64,000 nt of DNA from assembly GCF_007991655.1 (NCBI RefSeq), contig NZ_BJYT01000002.1, positions 1 through 64,000 on the forward strand, in the 5' to 3' direction. Within the stretch, counting starts at the first letter, position 1, and every line of letters starts with the position of its first letter. The notes under the pieces are model-generated. The model searched no databases. It was not told where the DNA came from and saw only the letters and a program-made list of their open reading frames with translations. The stretch comes from Segetibacter aerophilus. GTDB taxonomy: Bacteria > Bacteroidota > Bacteroidia > Chitinophagales > Chitinophagaceae. A program made the translations under genes and the position numbers. Positions 26,712 to 35,696 of the stretch are shown piece after piece.

Positions 26712-28739
26712 ATGGAGTACTCTAGCGGGGCAGGGAAACACGAGGCGGTTTCTAAACAGGGAGCTGAAGCGCCTGTAATAAAAATAGATGCGATTTATAA
26801 CGGTTTGGAGTATCTCGTTGAATTGGTAAAGCAGATCCGTCCTGCCCGTGCTTCTAATTATAAAGAGGCCGAGCTTAAATTTCGAGCACTCTTTTACCAG
26901 CTGCAAACAGACAGAAATTCTTTGCTTTCGTTGCAAAAAGCCCTGTTGTCGCAGCTCTTAAACAGCAGCTTTGTTCCTGCCCTTGTAGAAAGTGGTTTGC
27001 CGGCTTGGAGGGGATTTATGCACGAGTTAGGCAAAAAAATAAAATACAAAATATTACCTCCTCTCTTGGAGCCAAAAAATTTTCTATACGTCATCAATCA
27101 TGTCTTTTACAAACACGATGATCATATTTGGGTGCAGCGCATTGACAAGCAATTATGGATCGAATTCTTTAAGTTATTAGGTATTGAGTTGAATGTAAAG
27201 AATGAAATTATACTGCAGCAGTTGAATGAAGCCCTGCATATTTTAGATCAGCGAGCTGTTACACTTGGCTTGGAGAAAGAAGTGATGGGCAGCTACCTCA
27301 ACATTAATTACCAGGAGTATTCTTTCTTTCTGCTTGACGAGGCGGTACAAAATTATTTGATTTCATATACCGGCAAAAAACCATCGGATGACATTACAGA
27401 AGCAGTTACCAAAATAGTTGATGCTGTAAGAATTTGCAAACAAAGGTTGGATGATGTAAGTCATCGACGCATTAAAAATGGTACGAGTCTTTCGCAAACC
27501 TATATTCTGACACGAATAGAACAACACCTTGAAAGAATACTCTTGATTGCGGACCTGCTTGATCGTGACAATTCTTTTGATGAAGACAGGTTTTTAGATT
27601 ATTTTATAAGAGTGGTTACTTTCGAAAAGAAAAAAAACAGTATTCGCGAATTCCTCAGCACAAACCTTGCTTTTCTTGCTTTTAAGATAACGGAACATGG
27701 TGGTAACAGGGGTAAAAAATACATTACGGCTACGCGTAAGGAATACTGGTCGATGATAAAATCTTCAATGGGTGGCGGGTTTATAGTATCGTTCACTGCA
27801 CTAATAAAAAATCTTATAACTAAGGTTCCTCTGCCTCCCTTTTGGCTCGGCTTTACATATAGTATTAATTATGCGTTGGGTTTTCAGTTAATGCACGAGA
27901 CACACACTACACTCGCCACGAAGCAACCTGCTTATACAGCCTCAGCAATTGCAGCTTCTGTTGATTATTTCAAAGAATATCAAAAGTCGGGACTATATAT
28001 GATTGCTATTACTGTTGCGCGTACTGCACGTACCCAGCTTGCATCATTCTTTGGAAATCTCATAGTTGTTTTTCCACTCTCGTATGGTCTGGCTGCTTTA
28101 TACCACTTAATCACAGGCCACTATCTGCTCGACAATAAGGAAGCCGTTCATATGCTTAAGGAACAACATCCCTTTATGAGCCTTTCCATTTTGTATGCAT
28201 GTTTTACCGGTGTCGCTTTATTTTTAAGCGGCTTGATAGGTGGTTATATAGAAAATGGAATTCATTATGGAAACGTGGCAGAACGACTTAAAAATAGCCC
28301 TAAGTTAAAGAACTCGTTATCTCCCAAGACGCTTGAAAAAATAACAGGGTATGTTGATAATAATATGGGTGCCTTAGTTGGCAACGTAGCACTTGGATTT
28401 TTCCTTGGAATGGCAGGTTTCTTTGGAAAGATTTTTGGCCTTCCATTCGATATAAGACACATTACTATATCCTCCGGGAACGCAGCAATGGCTTATTATA
28501 CCACAGGGAATACTCCCGGAATTACTTTTTTGCTTACTGTTTTTGCCGGCATTTTGCTGATCGGATTATTTAATTTCCTCGTAAGCTTTGCGCTTGCATT
28601 TTATGTAGCTGTACGAAGTCGTGGTGTGCGTTTAAAAGACTACCCGGGATTAGCGGCAGTAGTTACAAAATACTTCTTAAAGTTCCCTTTAGAGTTTTTC
28701 TACCCGCCTAAGTCTGAAATGAAAAAAAACCTCGATTAG
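26712..28739 (+). CDS. Gcr-family ('site-specific recombinase') membrane protein
   Basis: A 675-residue protein of the family annotated as site-specific recombinase after gonococcal Gcr. The N-terminal 330 residues are helical and soluble. The C-terminal half has about six TM segments, with the conserved GFQLMHETHTTLATKQPAYTAS block near 395-415 and a second glycine-rich TM set around 555-600 (MGALVGNVALGFFLGMAGFFG). No tyrosine- or serine-recombinase catalytic motif is visible and the TM-rich architecture makes DNA recombination unlikely. The true role is unknown. Confidence 0.85.
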   Translation: MEYSSGAGKHEAVSKQGAEAPVIKIDAIYNGLEYLVELVKQIRPARASNYKEAELKFRALFYQLQTDRNSLLSLQKALLSQLLNSSFVPALVESGLPAWRGFMHELGKKIKYKILPPLLEPKNFLYVINHVFYKHDDHIWVQRIDKQLWIEFFKLLGIELNVKNEIILQQLNEALHILDQRAVTLGLEKEVMGSYLNINYQEYSFFLLDEAVQNYLISYTGKKPSDDITEAVTKIVDAVRICKQRLDDVSHRRIKNGTSLSQTYILTRIEQHLERILLIADLLDRDNSFDEDRFLDYFIRVVTFEKKKNSIREFLSTNLAFLAFKITEHGGNRGKKYITATRKEYWSMIKSSMGGGFIVSFTALIKNLITKVPLPPFWLGFTYSINYALGFQLMHETHTTLATKQPAYTASAIAASVDYFKEYQKSGLYMIAITVARTARTQLASFFGNLIVVFPLSYGLAALYHLITGHYLLDNKEAVHMLKEQHPFMSLSILYACFTGVALFLSGLIGGYIENGIHYGNVAERLKNSPKLKNSLSPKTLEKITGYVDNNMGALVGNVALGFFLGMAGFFGKIFGLPFDIRHITISSGNAAMAYYTTGNTPGITFLLTVFAGILLIGLFNFLVSFALAFYVAVRSRGVRLKDYPGLAAVVTKYFLKFPLEFFYPPKSEMKKNLD

Positions 28740-28986
28740 CGAAAAGTTGGTAAAAGGGCATTTTGATAATTTAAATCAGGACTTTATGAGGGCAGACACC
28801 AAGCATTAAATCGAAAAAAATTTTATTGTAGGGCCTGCTGCTTGTTCAACATAGACTCTTAATATTTGCAACAAGGGTAAAAAATCCTTGCTCCTGTATG
28901 CCTGGAGGCTTTAAGAGGTTTAGAGCTTTTTTGCCCCTTTTTGTATTTACTAGACAAGCCTCCGCAAATATTCTTATTTGCGACAG

Positions 28987-30675
28987 TTATCTCACATCCA
29001 CTTTTACATTTCTAAACATATAAGTATTGTCGCTAACTCTAAGTGCCTTGCCACTGGCAGTAGTCACATTCCTCAGTGTAACTTCCTTAGTGATCACGTA
29101 GGGGAATTTCTCCTTATAAGATTCGGAAGTCATTTCAGGATTAAAATTGGCGAAAATAGCTGGCCCCTGGTAATTCTCAGGATGGTTGGAGTCGTCGATA
29201 CGGAGGTTTTCAATAATGATTCGCTCAGGCATGTAGCAGGTGTAACCGAAATCGTGCTGCCCTGAATAAGATCCACCAATGAGGGAAGCGCTGGTAGGTC
29301 TGCCATTCGCAGGTACAAAAATGCAGTTGCGAATCACGAAGGTACCCTGCCATGTGCTGCCGTAGTCGGACCGGAGATTAACGAGTGTACTACCACGAAT
29401 AGTGCTATTCTCGACCGTCAAAGTGCCGCTGCCAATAGCGTTGTTGCCCATATGTCCAAGCGTCGAGTTTCGAATGGTAGCATTGGCTACTCCCATATGA
29501 GCATCGAAGCGTGAAAAGACACAACTATCATACAGCATATTCTTACAGTAGTTTGACCCCAGGATGCCCCAATATGTGCGGTCATTGATATCATTTGTCT
29601 GGCTGCAATTAATGAAGGATACATTTAGGGCGCGATTGGCAGATAGATCATAAGTGCCCATTGTTACCGGTTTGCCTGCAGCACCAATAGTACTGTAGGT
29701 TTTGTGGCCGGTTAGTATAGTGTTCCTGATGGTGACGTAAGCGCAGTCGCCAATATTAAGGAAGCCTCCGTAGGGCGCTCCCTGGTCTCCTTCGCCGGTA
29801 ATACGATGTTCTACACCATCAATAATAACATTAGAGCGTCTGATCGCGATGTTTCGGCTGTAATAGGTATACTTTGATTCCGCCTTATTTGCAATGGTAG
29901 TGAAACGTCCCCCTTTGATCGTTAAAGGTTTTTCATCGATGGGAAGGGCACTGATTTTTGTAATCTGCTCGAAGTCCCAAATGATGGGAGCATTCATATC
30001 CACCTTTCCGTTTTTATCCACCATGAAAATATCGGTCTGAGCTGCTCCATTGTTTTGGTTCAGTCCGAACCGGATGTAGCGCTTCACCTGCGAATTTGTT
30101 ACTGTAACCAAACAAGGCCCGGGCAAGGAAGCGTCAATCTTTTCCTGGTTCCGCTTAAGAGTAGACACTCCTTTTAACTCGAACGCTTCAAGACTGGAAC
30201 TGATCACGAAAACTGAGGCATTAATATTCTGCACTTCGGTATCGTCAATGATGAAGGATGCCTTTCCAAAATCTGTATTAGTGCGGATGACAGCGGTGCG
30301 CTCCTTACCACTAATGTAGTAGGTAGCACCCTCGTTCGCTTTTACCGACAGGCCTTGCTGATTTGCGAAAGCGTGGGCGCCGGCAATAGCATTAATATCA
30401 TCGGTCTTTCCATCACCACGAGCCCCAAAGTCGCTATACAGAATCCATCCTCTTCTTTTGAATTTACTCACATCATTTTGTGAGACGTTCACCTGTAGCT
30501 GCCCGTTTTCATTGGTACTTACCTGGGTTTTCTGATTTAGGGTCGTTATGATAACCTTATCTATAGGCTTTTCGCTCTGCCCCGTTGCCGAGATTGCCCC
30601 AAAGAATAGGATGAATAGGAAGGTGCCTTTGAATGGTAGTTTTGGTGAGGGTAGGAGTTCAAGCAAGTTCTTCAT
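28987..30675 (-). CDS. Secreted right-handed beta-helix protein (pectate-lyase-3 type)
   Basis: A 562-residue protein with an N-terminal membrane/signal segment (about 16-32, GTFLFILFFGAISATGQ). The pectate-lyase-3 entry motif YSDFGARGDGKTDDINAI lies at about 81-98. A long parallel beta-helix follows, seen as repeated short strands with Asn/Thr turns (VTIRNTILTGHKTY, NATIRNSTLGHMGNNAIG, LTVENSTIRGSTLVNL). These proteins bind or cleave polysaccharides, often pectin or other uronic-acid glycans. The exact enzyme class is not clear, since no GH28 catalytic Asp triplet is obvious. Confidence 0.8.
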   Translation of the reverse strand: MKNLLELLPSPKLPFKGTFLFILFFGAISATGQSEKPIDKVIITTLNQKTQVSTNENGQLQVNVSQNDVSKFKRRGWILYSDFGARGDGKTDDINAIAGAHAFANQQGLSVKANEGATYYISGKERTAVIRTNTDFGKASFIIDDTEVQNINASVFVISSSLEAFELKGVSTLKRNQEKIDASLPGPCLVTVTNSQVKRYIRFGLNQNNGAAQTDIFMVDKNGKVDMNAPIIWDFEQITKISALPIDEKPLTIKGGRFTTIANKAESKYTYYSRNIAIRRSNVIIDGVEHRITGEGDQGAPYGGFLNIGDCAYVTIRNTILTGHKTYSTIGAAGKPVTMGTYDLSANRALNVSFINCSQTNDINDRTYWGILGSNYCKNMLYDSCVFSRFDAHMGVANATIRNSTLGHMGNNAIGSGTLTVENSTIRGSTLVNLRSDYGSTWQGTFVIRNCIFVPANGRPTSASLIGGSYSGQHDFGYTCYMPERIIIENLRIDDSNHPENYQGPAIFANFNPEMTSESYKEKFPYVITKEVTLRNVTTASGKALRVSDNTYMFRNVKVDVR

Positions 30676-30880
30676 ATGGCAATAAGTGTGTCAGCAGTTT
30701 TTGTTCTGCGTTACAGGCCTTCGAAATTATTCCTTTTTTTGTCTGAACTAATATTGATTCTGTGGTGCGTCTGTATTGTTGAATCAAACCCAAGACAATG
30801 GTCAAAATTGAAAAACTTTCTAGAAATGTAGCTGCTTTTTATGTTATGAATCGAACGTCAGTAAGGGCCGGGGAAAAAAT

Positions 30881-30920
30881 AAAAAGTACAAGAGAGTGAC
30901 ACAACAATGCTTAATAGATT
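30881..30920 (+). repeat. Dispersed repeat family 1, copy B
   Basis: Reads AAAGTACAAGAGAGTGACAC then AACAATGCTTAATAGATT. It is one of the longest matches and joins the GTACAAG head, the GTGACACAAC core and the TTAATAG tail. Confidence 0.8.
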
Positions 30921-30921
30921 T

Positions 30922-31068
30922 CTACAGTTTGTCACCCAGAACTAAAAACATTACGAAGCCCAAAGTGATGGCTACAATAGACAACGACAATAAAACCAGA
31001 GAAAGTTGAGGGGGCCAATTAGAATAAACATATGTAAAAAAATACACAACTGATACGATCACTCGCAT
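30922..31068 (-). CDS. Possible small single-TM protein (48 residues)
   Basis: An ORF from ATG (31066-31068) to TAG (30922-30924), preceded by AAAAAGGCAG, which could serve as a ribosome site. The product starts MRVIVSVVYFFTYVYSNW. It has a strong hydrophobic helix (LSLVLLSLSIVAITLGFVMF) and a short GDKL tail. It is too short for family recognition and chance is possible, but the composition is that of a real single-span membrane peptide. Its stop abuts repeat copy B. Confidence 0.35.
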   Translation of the reverse strand: MRVIVSVVYFFTYVYSNWPPQLSLVLLSLSIVAITLGFVMFLVLGDKL

Positions 31069-31530
31069 CTGCCTTTTTCTTTTAGTGCATTGTTAGAGCT
31101 TCAATAATAAATAATGCTTCTTTTTATTTCCGGTAAGGGTACTCTTCTGGAAAGCAGCTATTTGCGCCTCCAAAAGCGCCACGTATTCGACGATTTTTTT
31201 TTTATACTCTTTTAAGTAATGATGGAAAAAAGATTGAAACCAGTTTTTGTTTAAAACTGGCATGTGTTTTCCATTAGATGTTAAAACATTAGGCGTGTGG
31301 AGATAGGTGTAGTAATGAGGGGATGATGTATGGGGGGAAGCTATTTCTTCACTTGCAGCGCTTAAAACTCCTCATAAGAATATACCTGGTCTTACCGCAA
31401 GTATTCTTCTTTATCACTAAAAATTCAACCAACACAAAAAAGGCTTCGTGAACTCTTTCGATAAGGAAGGGTGCTAGTAATATATTGGACGAAACCGGGA
31501 GACAATAGTGTTAGTAAAAAATAAGATTTT

Positions 31531-33714
31531 ATGGAAAAGGAAATAGCGATTTGGGGTGGAGTGGAATGCACCGTAAACAGGGTAGGAGAGCAGTATTTTG
31601 ATCAATCAGAATATTCAGGGCATTATAACAGGGGAACAAATGATATTGATCTGATTGGTTCCTTAGGTATTAAAATGCTGCGGTACCCCGTACTTTGGGA
31701 AAAGCACCAGCCAATAAAAGATGGTGCAATAGATTGGAGCTTTATAGAAAAGAATTTAGAAAGGCTAAGAGAACTGGAGATTGTGCCTATTGCAGGACTT
31801 GTTCATCATGGAAGCGGCCCGCGACACGTAAATTTTTTTGATGGTAGTTTCGAAAAAGGGTTGGCAGAATATGCCAGGCTTGTGATAGAAAAGTTTCCTT
31901 GGTTAGAGTATTTTACTCCTGTCAACGAACCTTTAACCACTGCAAGATTCTGTGGACTATACGGCCATTGGTATCCACATGGTACCAGCGATTACAGCTT
32001 TTATAAAGTATTGCTGAGCGAGTGTAAAGCAACGGTAATGGCGATGCAGGAAATCAGGAAGTTTAAGCCTAATGCAAAGCTTATACAAACGGAGGACCTT
32101 GGTAAGAGTTACAGCACGCCTCTACTTGCATACCAGGCCGAGTTCGAAAACCAACGTCGTTGGATATCGTATGACCTCCTCTGCGGTAAAGTAAACGAGC
32201 AACATCCCATGTGGGAACCCTTGGTTGAGGCAGGAATAAGTGAAAGTGAAATTCTTTATTTTACTGAAAATAATTGTGTTCCACATGTGGCTGGTTTCAA
32301 TTACTACATCACTTCCGAACGCTATCTCGACCATGAGATGAACAAGTATCCTGAACAATATCATGGAGGTAACGGCAAACATACATATGCTGATATAGAG
32401 ATTGTAAAAGTGCCGCTGAAACAAGAAAACGGCCTGTCTGTATTATTGCATGAAGCGTGGGAACACTTACAAATACCACTAGCGATTACAGAATGTCATC
32501 TCCATAGTACCCGCGAAGACCAGATGCGCTGGTTCAACACGGTATGGAAGACGGTTAACAAGGTAAAAGACGAAGGGGTTGACATAAGAGCCATTACTGC
32601 ATGGGCAATATTTGGATTAACCGGTTGGAATAAATTGGTGACAGAACCATGGGGCGTATATGAGCCGGGCGTGTTCAACGTTAGTTCAAACTGCCCGAGG
32701 CCCACGGCCTTAGCCCGTTTTATTCAGGAGCTAACGCAACATAAAGTTTACTACCATCCGGTATTAGATAATGAAGGCTGGTGGCAGCGGGCAAACAGGC
32801 AACAATACGGTGTAAAAAAGGTGGTTCAAATGAAGAGGAAAAAGCTGGCTAATTGTAGTCCACTACTCATACTCGGCCACGATACTTTGGCAACTGCCTT
32901 TGCCCGCATTTGTGAGGACCGCAACATTCATCACCTGTTAATTAGCAGTACCGAGCTCAATACTAACGACGAGCAAACGGTGGAGCAGGTAATAAGGGAG
33001 TTAAAGCCGTGGAGCATAGTGGATGCGTCAGGTTACTTTCAACTTGATGAGGCAGAGTCAGATATAGAAGCATGTCTCAACACGAACTGCAACGGCCCCG
33101 TCTTGCTCTCTTCCATTTGCAAGAAACACAACATTCGGTTCCTTACATTTTCGACGGACCAGGTTTTTAACGGCGCAAAGGATGGCGCGTATACAGAAAG
33201 TGATGTTGTCGACCCATTAAATATCTATGGGTTAAGCAAGGCGCTGGCGGAGGAGAAGATTAGGGCAAACAATCCTAACGCATTGATTATTCGAACAGGT
33301 AATTTCTTTGGCCCGTGGGATCAAGCGAACTTTGTTTCGACAACGCTTGCAGAGTTACGAGAAGGCCGTACAATAACTGCCGCGGACGATGTAACCATTT
33401 CGCCTGGCTATGTGCCTGACCTCGTACATGAGTCTCTCGATCTTTTGCTGGACTGTGCACAAGGGATTTACCACGTAAGCAATAGTGGAAAAACATCATG
33501 GGCAAATTTTGCTACGCTTATAGCAATGATGGCAGGTTATGATACTTCGCTCGTACAAGGCGTTTCGATAGATCAAATGGGATATTTAGCTCCCCGACCT
33601 CAGAATAGTCTATTGGAAAGTGAAAAGGGTATCAAACTTCCATCATTTGAAACTGCATTGCAGCACTATTTTGAAGCCTACGGAAGCAATTATCAAACTG
33701 GTATTGCTGTGTAA
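31531..33714 (+). CDS. Fusion of GH1-like glycosidase and RmlD-like sugar-nucleotide reductase
   Basis: A 727-residue two-domain cytoplasmic protein with no signal peptide. Residues 1-420 resemble family 1 glycoside hydrolases. TPVNEPLTTARF carries the acid/base Glu133 and LAITECHLH carries the candidate nucleophile Glu321. LRYPVLWEKHQP and GFNYYITSERY are further GH1-like blocks. Residues 443-727 are an extended short-chain dehydrogenase of the dTDP-4-dehydrorhamnose reductase (RmlD) type. It has a Rossmann start LLILGHDTLATAFA, STDQVFNG (541-548) and the catalytic YGLSK (Tyr566, Lys570). Both active sites look intact. A hydrolase fused to a nucleotide-sugar reductase suggests sugar salvage or modification; the substrates are unknown. 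Confidence 0.85.
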   Translation: MEKEIAIWGGVECTVNRVGEQYFDQSEYSGHYNRGTNDIDLIGSLGIKMLRYPVLWEKHQPIKDGAIDWSFIEKNLERLRELEIVPIAGLVHHGSGPRHVNFFDGSFEKGLAEYARLVIEKFPWLEYFTPVNEPLTTARFCGLYGHWYPHGTSDYSFYKVLLSECKATVMAMQEIRKFKPNAKLIQTEDLGKSYSTPLLAYQAEFENQRRWISYDLLCGKVNEQHPMWEPLVEAGISESEILYFTENNCVPHVAGFNYYITSERYLDHEMNKYPEQYHGGNGKHTYADIEIVKVPLKQENGLSVLLHEAWEHLQIPLAITECHLHSTREDQMRWFNTVWKTVNKVKDEGVDIRAITAWAIFGLTGWNKLVTEPWGVYEPGVFNVSSNCPRPTALARFIQELTQHKVYYHPVLDNEGWWQRANRQQYGVKKVVQMKRKKLANCSPLLILGHDTLATAFARICEDRNIHHLLISSTELNTNDEQTVEQVIRELKPWSIVDASGYFQLDEAESDIEACLNTNCNGPVLLSSICKKHNIRFLTFSTDQVFNGAKDGAYTESDVVDPLNIYGLSKALAEEKIRANNPNALIIRTGNFFGPWDQANFVSTTLAELREGRTITAADDVTISPGYVPDLVHESLDLLLDCAQGIYHVSNSGKTSWANFATLIAMMAGYDTSLVQGVSIDQMGYLAPRPQNSLLESEKGIKLPSFETALQHYFEAYGSNYQTGIAV

Positions 33715-33876
33715 CAATGTATTGCCAGGTTGAGCTGTGCTGTGAAGAAATCCCGGTTAGTATTTACGCTGTAATAGCGATTGCTTGAACGTTAGAAGCA
33801 GACCAGCAGACCCGGTACTATTAATCTTTTTTGGCATATTTTATGAATTTGCTTTAAAGTACTTAAACAAGTTTCA

Positions 33877-34143
33877 ATGTTTCAATCCAACAAAATATTG
33901 TATGAGTGTTTTGAAAAAAACAGCTCTGTGTATGAGTGTGTAATTTCTCCAAACCAAGAGGGCGATGAGTATAAAGAGTCGGACGTACAATTTCATGTTA
34001 TCTTAAAACCACCGTATGAAAATGAGTATTTAATTTTTCAACTATATTCTACCGGTGACGGCCACTGGTGTCCCGATAAAAAAAAGCTGATTGATCCCTG
34101 GGTGGCAGATGCAATAGGGAGAATTATTGTTGAAAATTTCTAA
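33877..34143 (+). CDS. Hypothetical protein, 88 residues
   Basis: Starts MFQSNKILYECFEKNSSVYE and is rich in acidic and aromatic residues with alternating beta pattern (VQFHVILKPP, EYLIFQLYSTGDGHW). I do not recognise a family. No signal peptide or TM is seen. It lies 162 bp after the GH1/RmlD fusion gene and 259 bp before the TspO-like gene, so it is probably transcribed alone. Confidence 0.55.
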   Translation: MFQSNKILYECFEKNSSVYECVISPNQEGDEYKESDVQFHVILKPPYENEYLIFQLYSTGDGHWCPDKKKLIDPWVADAIGRIIVENF

Positions 34144-34402
34144 GCGGTACCCCCTCCCGTTTTCCTTTATTAATCCACTCAAGTACGTTACATCGTTCTA
34201 ACAATTACAAAAGCTTAGTGCTTTCCTTAACGACTTCTTGCCTGCTCCGCATTCATATTCCCTATTTATATTCATCCACCGAAGCTTATCGAACCTACTC
34301 TTCTCTTTTAGCAAAATAGTAAGGACGACTAAAGGCGTAGAAATTGCTTTAAACCTTTCATGCAGAAAAACTGTATAAGACATAAAGTGTTTTAAAAATA
34401 CT

Positions 34403-35203
34403 ATGCGAAGTAGCTCGAGGAACATATTGCTGGCAAACACAGTTTCATTAATACTAGTGTTGTTTTCCAACTTCGTTGGCGGATCAGGAAAGTTTATAAA
34501 CAAAACAGTCGGTGAGATAAGCAACAAATACGATACACTTTTTACGCCGGCCGGATACGCCTTTATCATCTGGTCTTTAATATTCCTACTATCTATTTGC
34601 TTTTGCATTTATCAATGGTACTTGTTCAGGAAGGGTGATCCGAAAAATATTATTGCGCGCACTAGTTACTGGTTCACGCTAAGTAATGTGATGAATATGC
34701 TCTGGCTGTTTTGCTGGCTCAACGAGTGGCTTGGACTTTCTGTAATTGTAATAGTGCTGCTTTTAATCTGCCTCTGTGTTCTTACCGTTCGCCTTCGACT
34801 TGAACTAGATGACGACCCTGTACAAATCATATTTTTTGTATGGTGGCCAATCACAGTTTACCTGGGCTGGATCATGGTAGCTACCATAGCTTGTGTTGCA
34901 GCGTGGCTGGTCTCTATTGGTTTTCAAGGTGGCTTTGTTGCCCCAGAAACGTGGACGATCACCATGATCGTTATTGCCACTGCTCTGTTCCTTTACCTAA
35001 TCCGAAAACGGAATCTAAGAGAAGCTTCACTGGTAGGAGTGTGGGCTTTTATTGCAATTGCAATTAAACAATGGCAGGTACATCAAACTATTTCTATAAC
35101 TGCGATAACTGCATCAATTGTTTTATTAGTAGCCGCCACTATTCATGGTTATAAAAACAGGGAAACCAGTCCTGTTGCAAAGCTCCAGCGGGGTGAATGG
35201 TGA
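34403..35203 (+). CDS. TspO/MBR-related tryptophan-rich membrane protein
   Basis: A 266-residue polytopic protein with about seven hydrophobic segments. The block TLFTPAGYAFIIWSLIFLL (about 47-65) and several Trp-rich stretches (NMLWLFCWLNEWLGL, FFVWWPITVYLGWIMVAT) match the TspO/MBR-related group, longer than classical TspO (about 160 residues). Relatives bind porphyrins or act as sensors, but this long subgroup is uncharacterised. ATG 34403 directly precedes the first TM. Confidence 0.75.
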   Translation: MRSSSRNILLANTVSLILVLFSNFVGGSGKFINKTVGEISNKYDTLFTPAGYAFIIWSLIFLLSICFCIYQWYLFRKGDPKNIIARTSYWFTLSNVMNMLWLFCWLNEWLGLSVIVIVLLLICLCVLTVRLRLELDDDPVQIIFFVWWPITVYLGWIMVATIACVAAWLVSIGFQGGFVAPETWTITMIVIATALFLYLIRKRNLREASLVGVWAFIAIAIKQWQVHQTISITAITASIVLLVAATIHGYKNRETSPVAKLQRGEW

Positions 35204-35240
35204 TGATAGTTGAGTTAGATGATCTTAAAATGAGTGCCCT

Positions 35241-35444
35241 TTATTGAACTCCTACCTTTTCGAAAGCATACTTTCCTTTTATATGATTGTTGAAGTAAAT
35301 TCCTTTGGAACCGGAAGTAATCATCGCCCTATACGTTTCTTCGGGAACATCTTTATAATTATATACTAGTCCGGAAACAAACGTGATTGTTAGCGTTTTT
35401 GTTTCAGCGCTATAGCTTGATTTTAAAATGACTGTTGATGGCAT
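35241..35444 (-). CDS. KTSC domain protein
   Basis: A 67-residue protein that is one KTSC domain. The serine-containing start VILKSSYSAETKTLTITF, GLVYNYKDVPEETYRAM and GSKGIYFNNHIKGKYAF fit the family, in which short proteins or lysyl-tRNA-synthetase-linked domains occur. Function is unknown. It is convergent with the TspO-like gene, 37 bp apart. Confidence 0.85.
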   Translation of the reverse strand: MPSTVILKSSYSAETKTLTITFVSGLVYNYKDVPEETYRAMITSGSKGIYFNNHIKGKYAFEKVGVQ

Positions 35445-35640
35445 TGCGCACGTTTGTTATCACTTATTAAATCGTTTTAAAAACTGTACCAAAAGAACCA
35501 ATTAAAAGCTGCGAAGTGTTCGTGTTTCCGAGGCATAAAAGCGGAATGCATTTATTCTTTGTTGCCTTCCTCCCGAAGTTTTAGTTTAAATGATTTTGGG
35601 CCAAAAAAGTACTTAATAGAAGAAATGCGAATTGAACCTC

Positions 35641-35671
35641 TTGCACATCCAAGCTTAGTTTGCTAACTTTT
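35641..35671 (+). promoter_or_regulatory. Possible Bacteroidota-type promoter for the TPR gene
   Basis: TTG (35641-35643) and TAACTTTT (35664-35671) are separated by 20 bases. This is close to the TTTG/TAnnTTTG layout recognised by the primary sigma factor of Bacteroidota. The start codon is 26 bases further on. Confidence 0.35.
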
Positions 35672-35696
35672 AGTCTTCTTACCTATAATTTTTTAT

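Larger units (their letters stand above)
30676..31530. other. Long intergenic region with a family-1 repeat and a small minus-strand ORF
   Basis: Holds family-1 copy B (about 30881-30920) and a 48-codon ORF on the minus strand (30922-31068). The remaining 460 bases before the GH1-like fusion gene show no gene. Confidence 0.5.
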
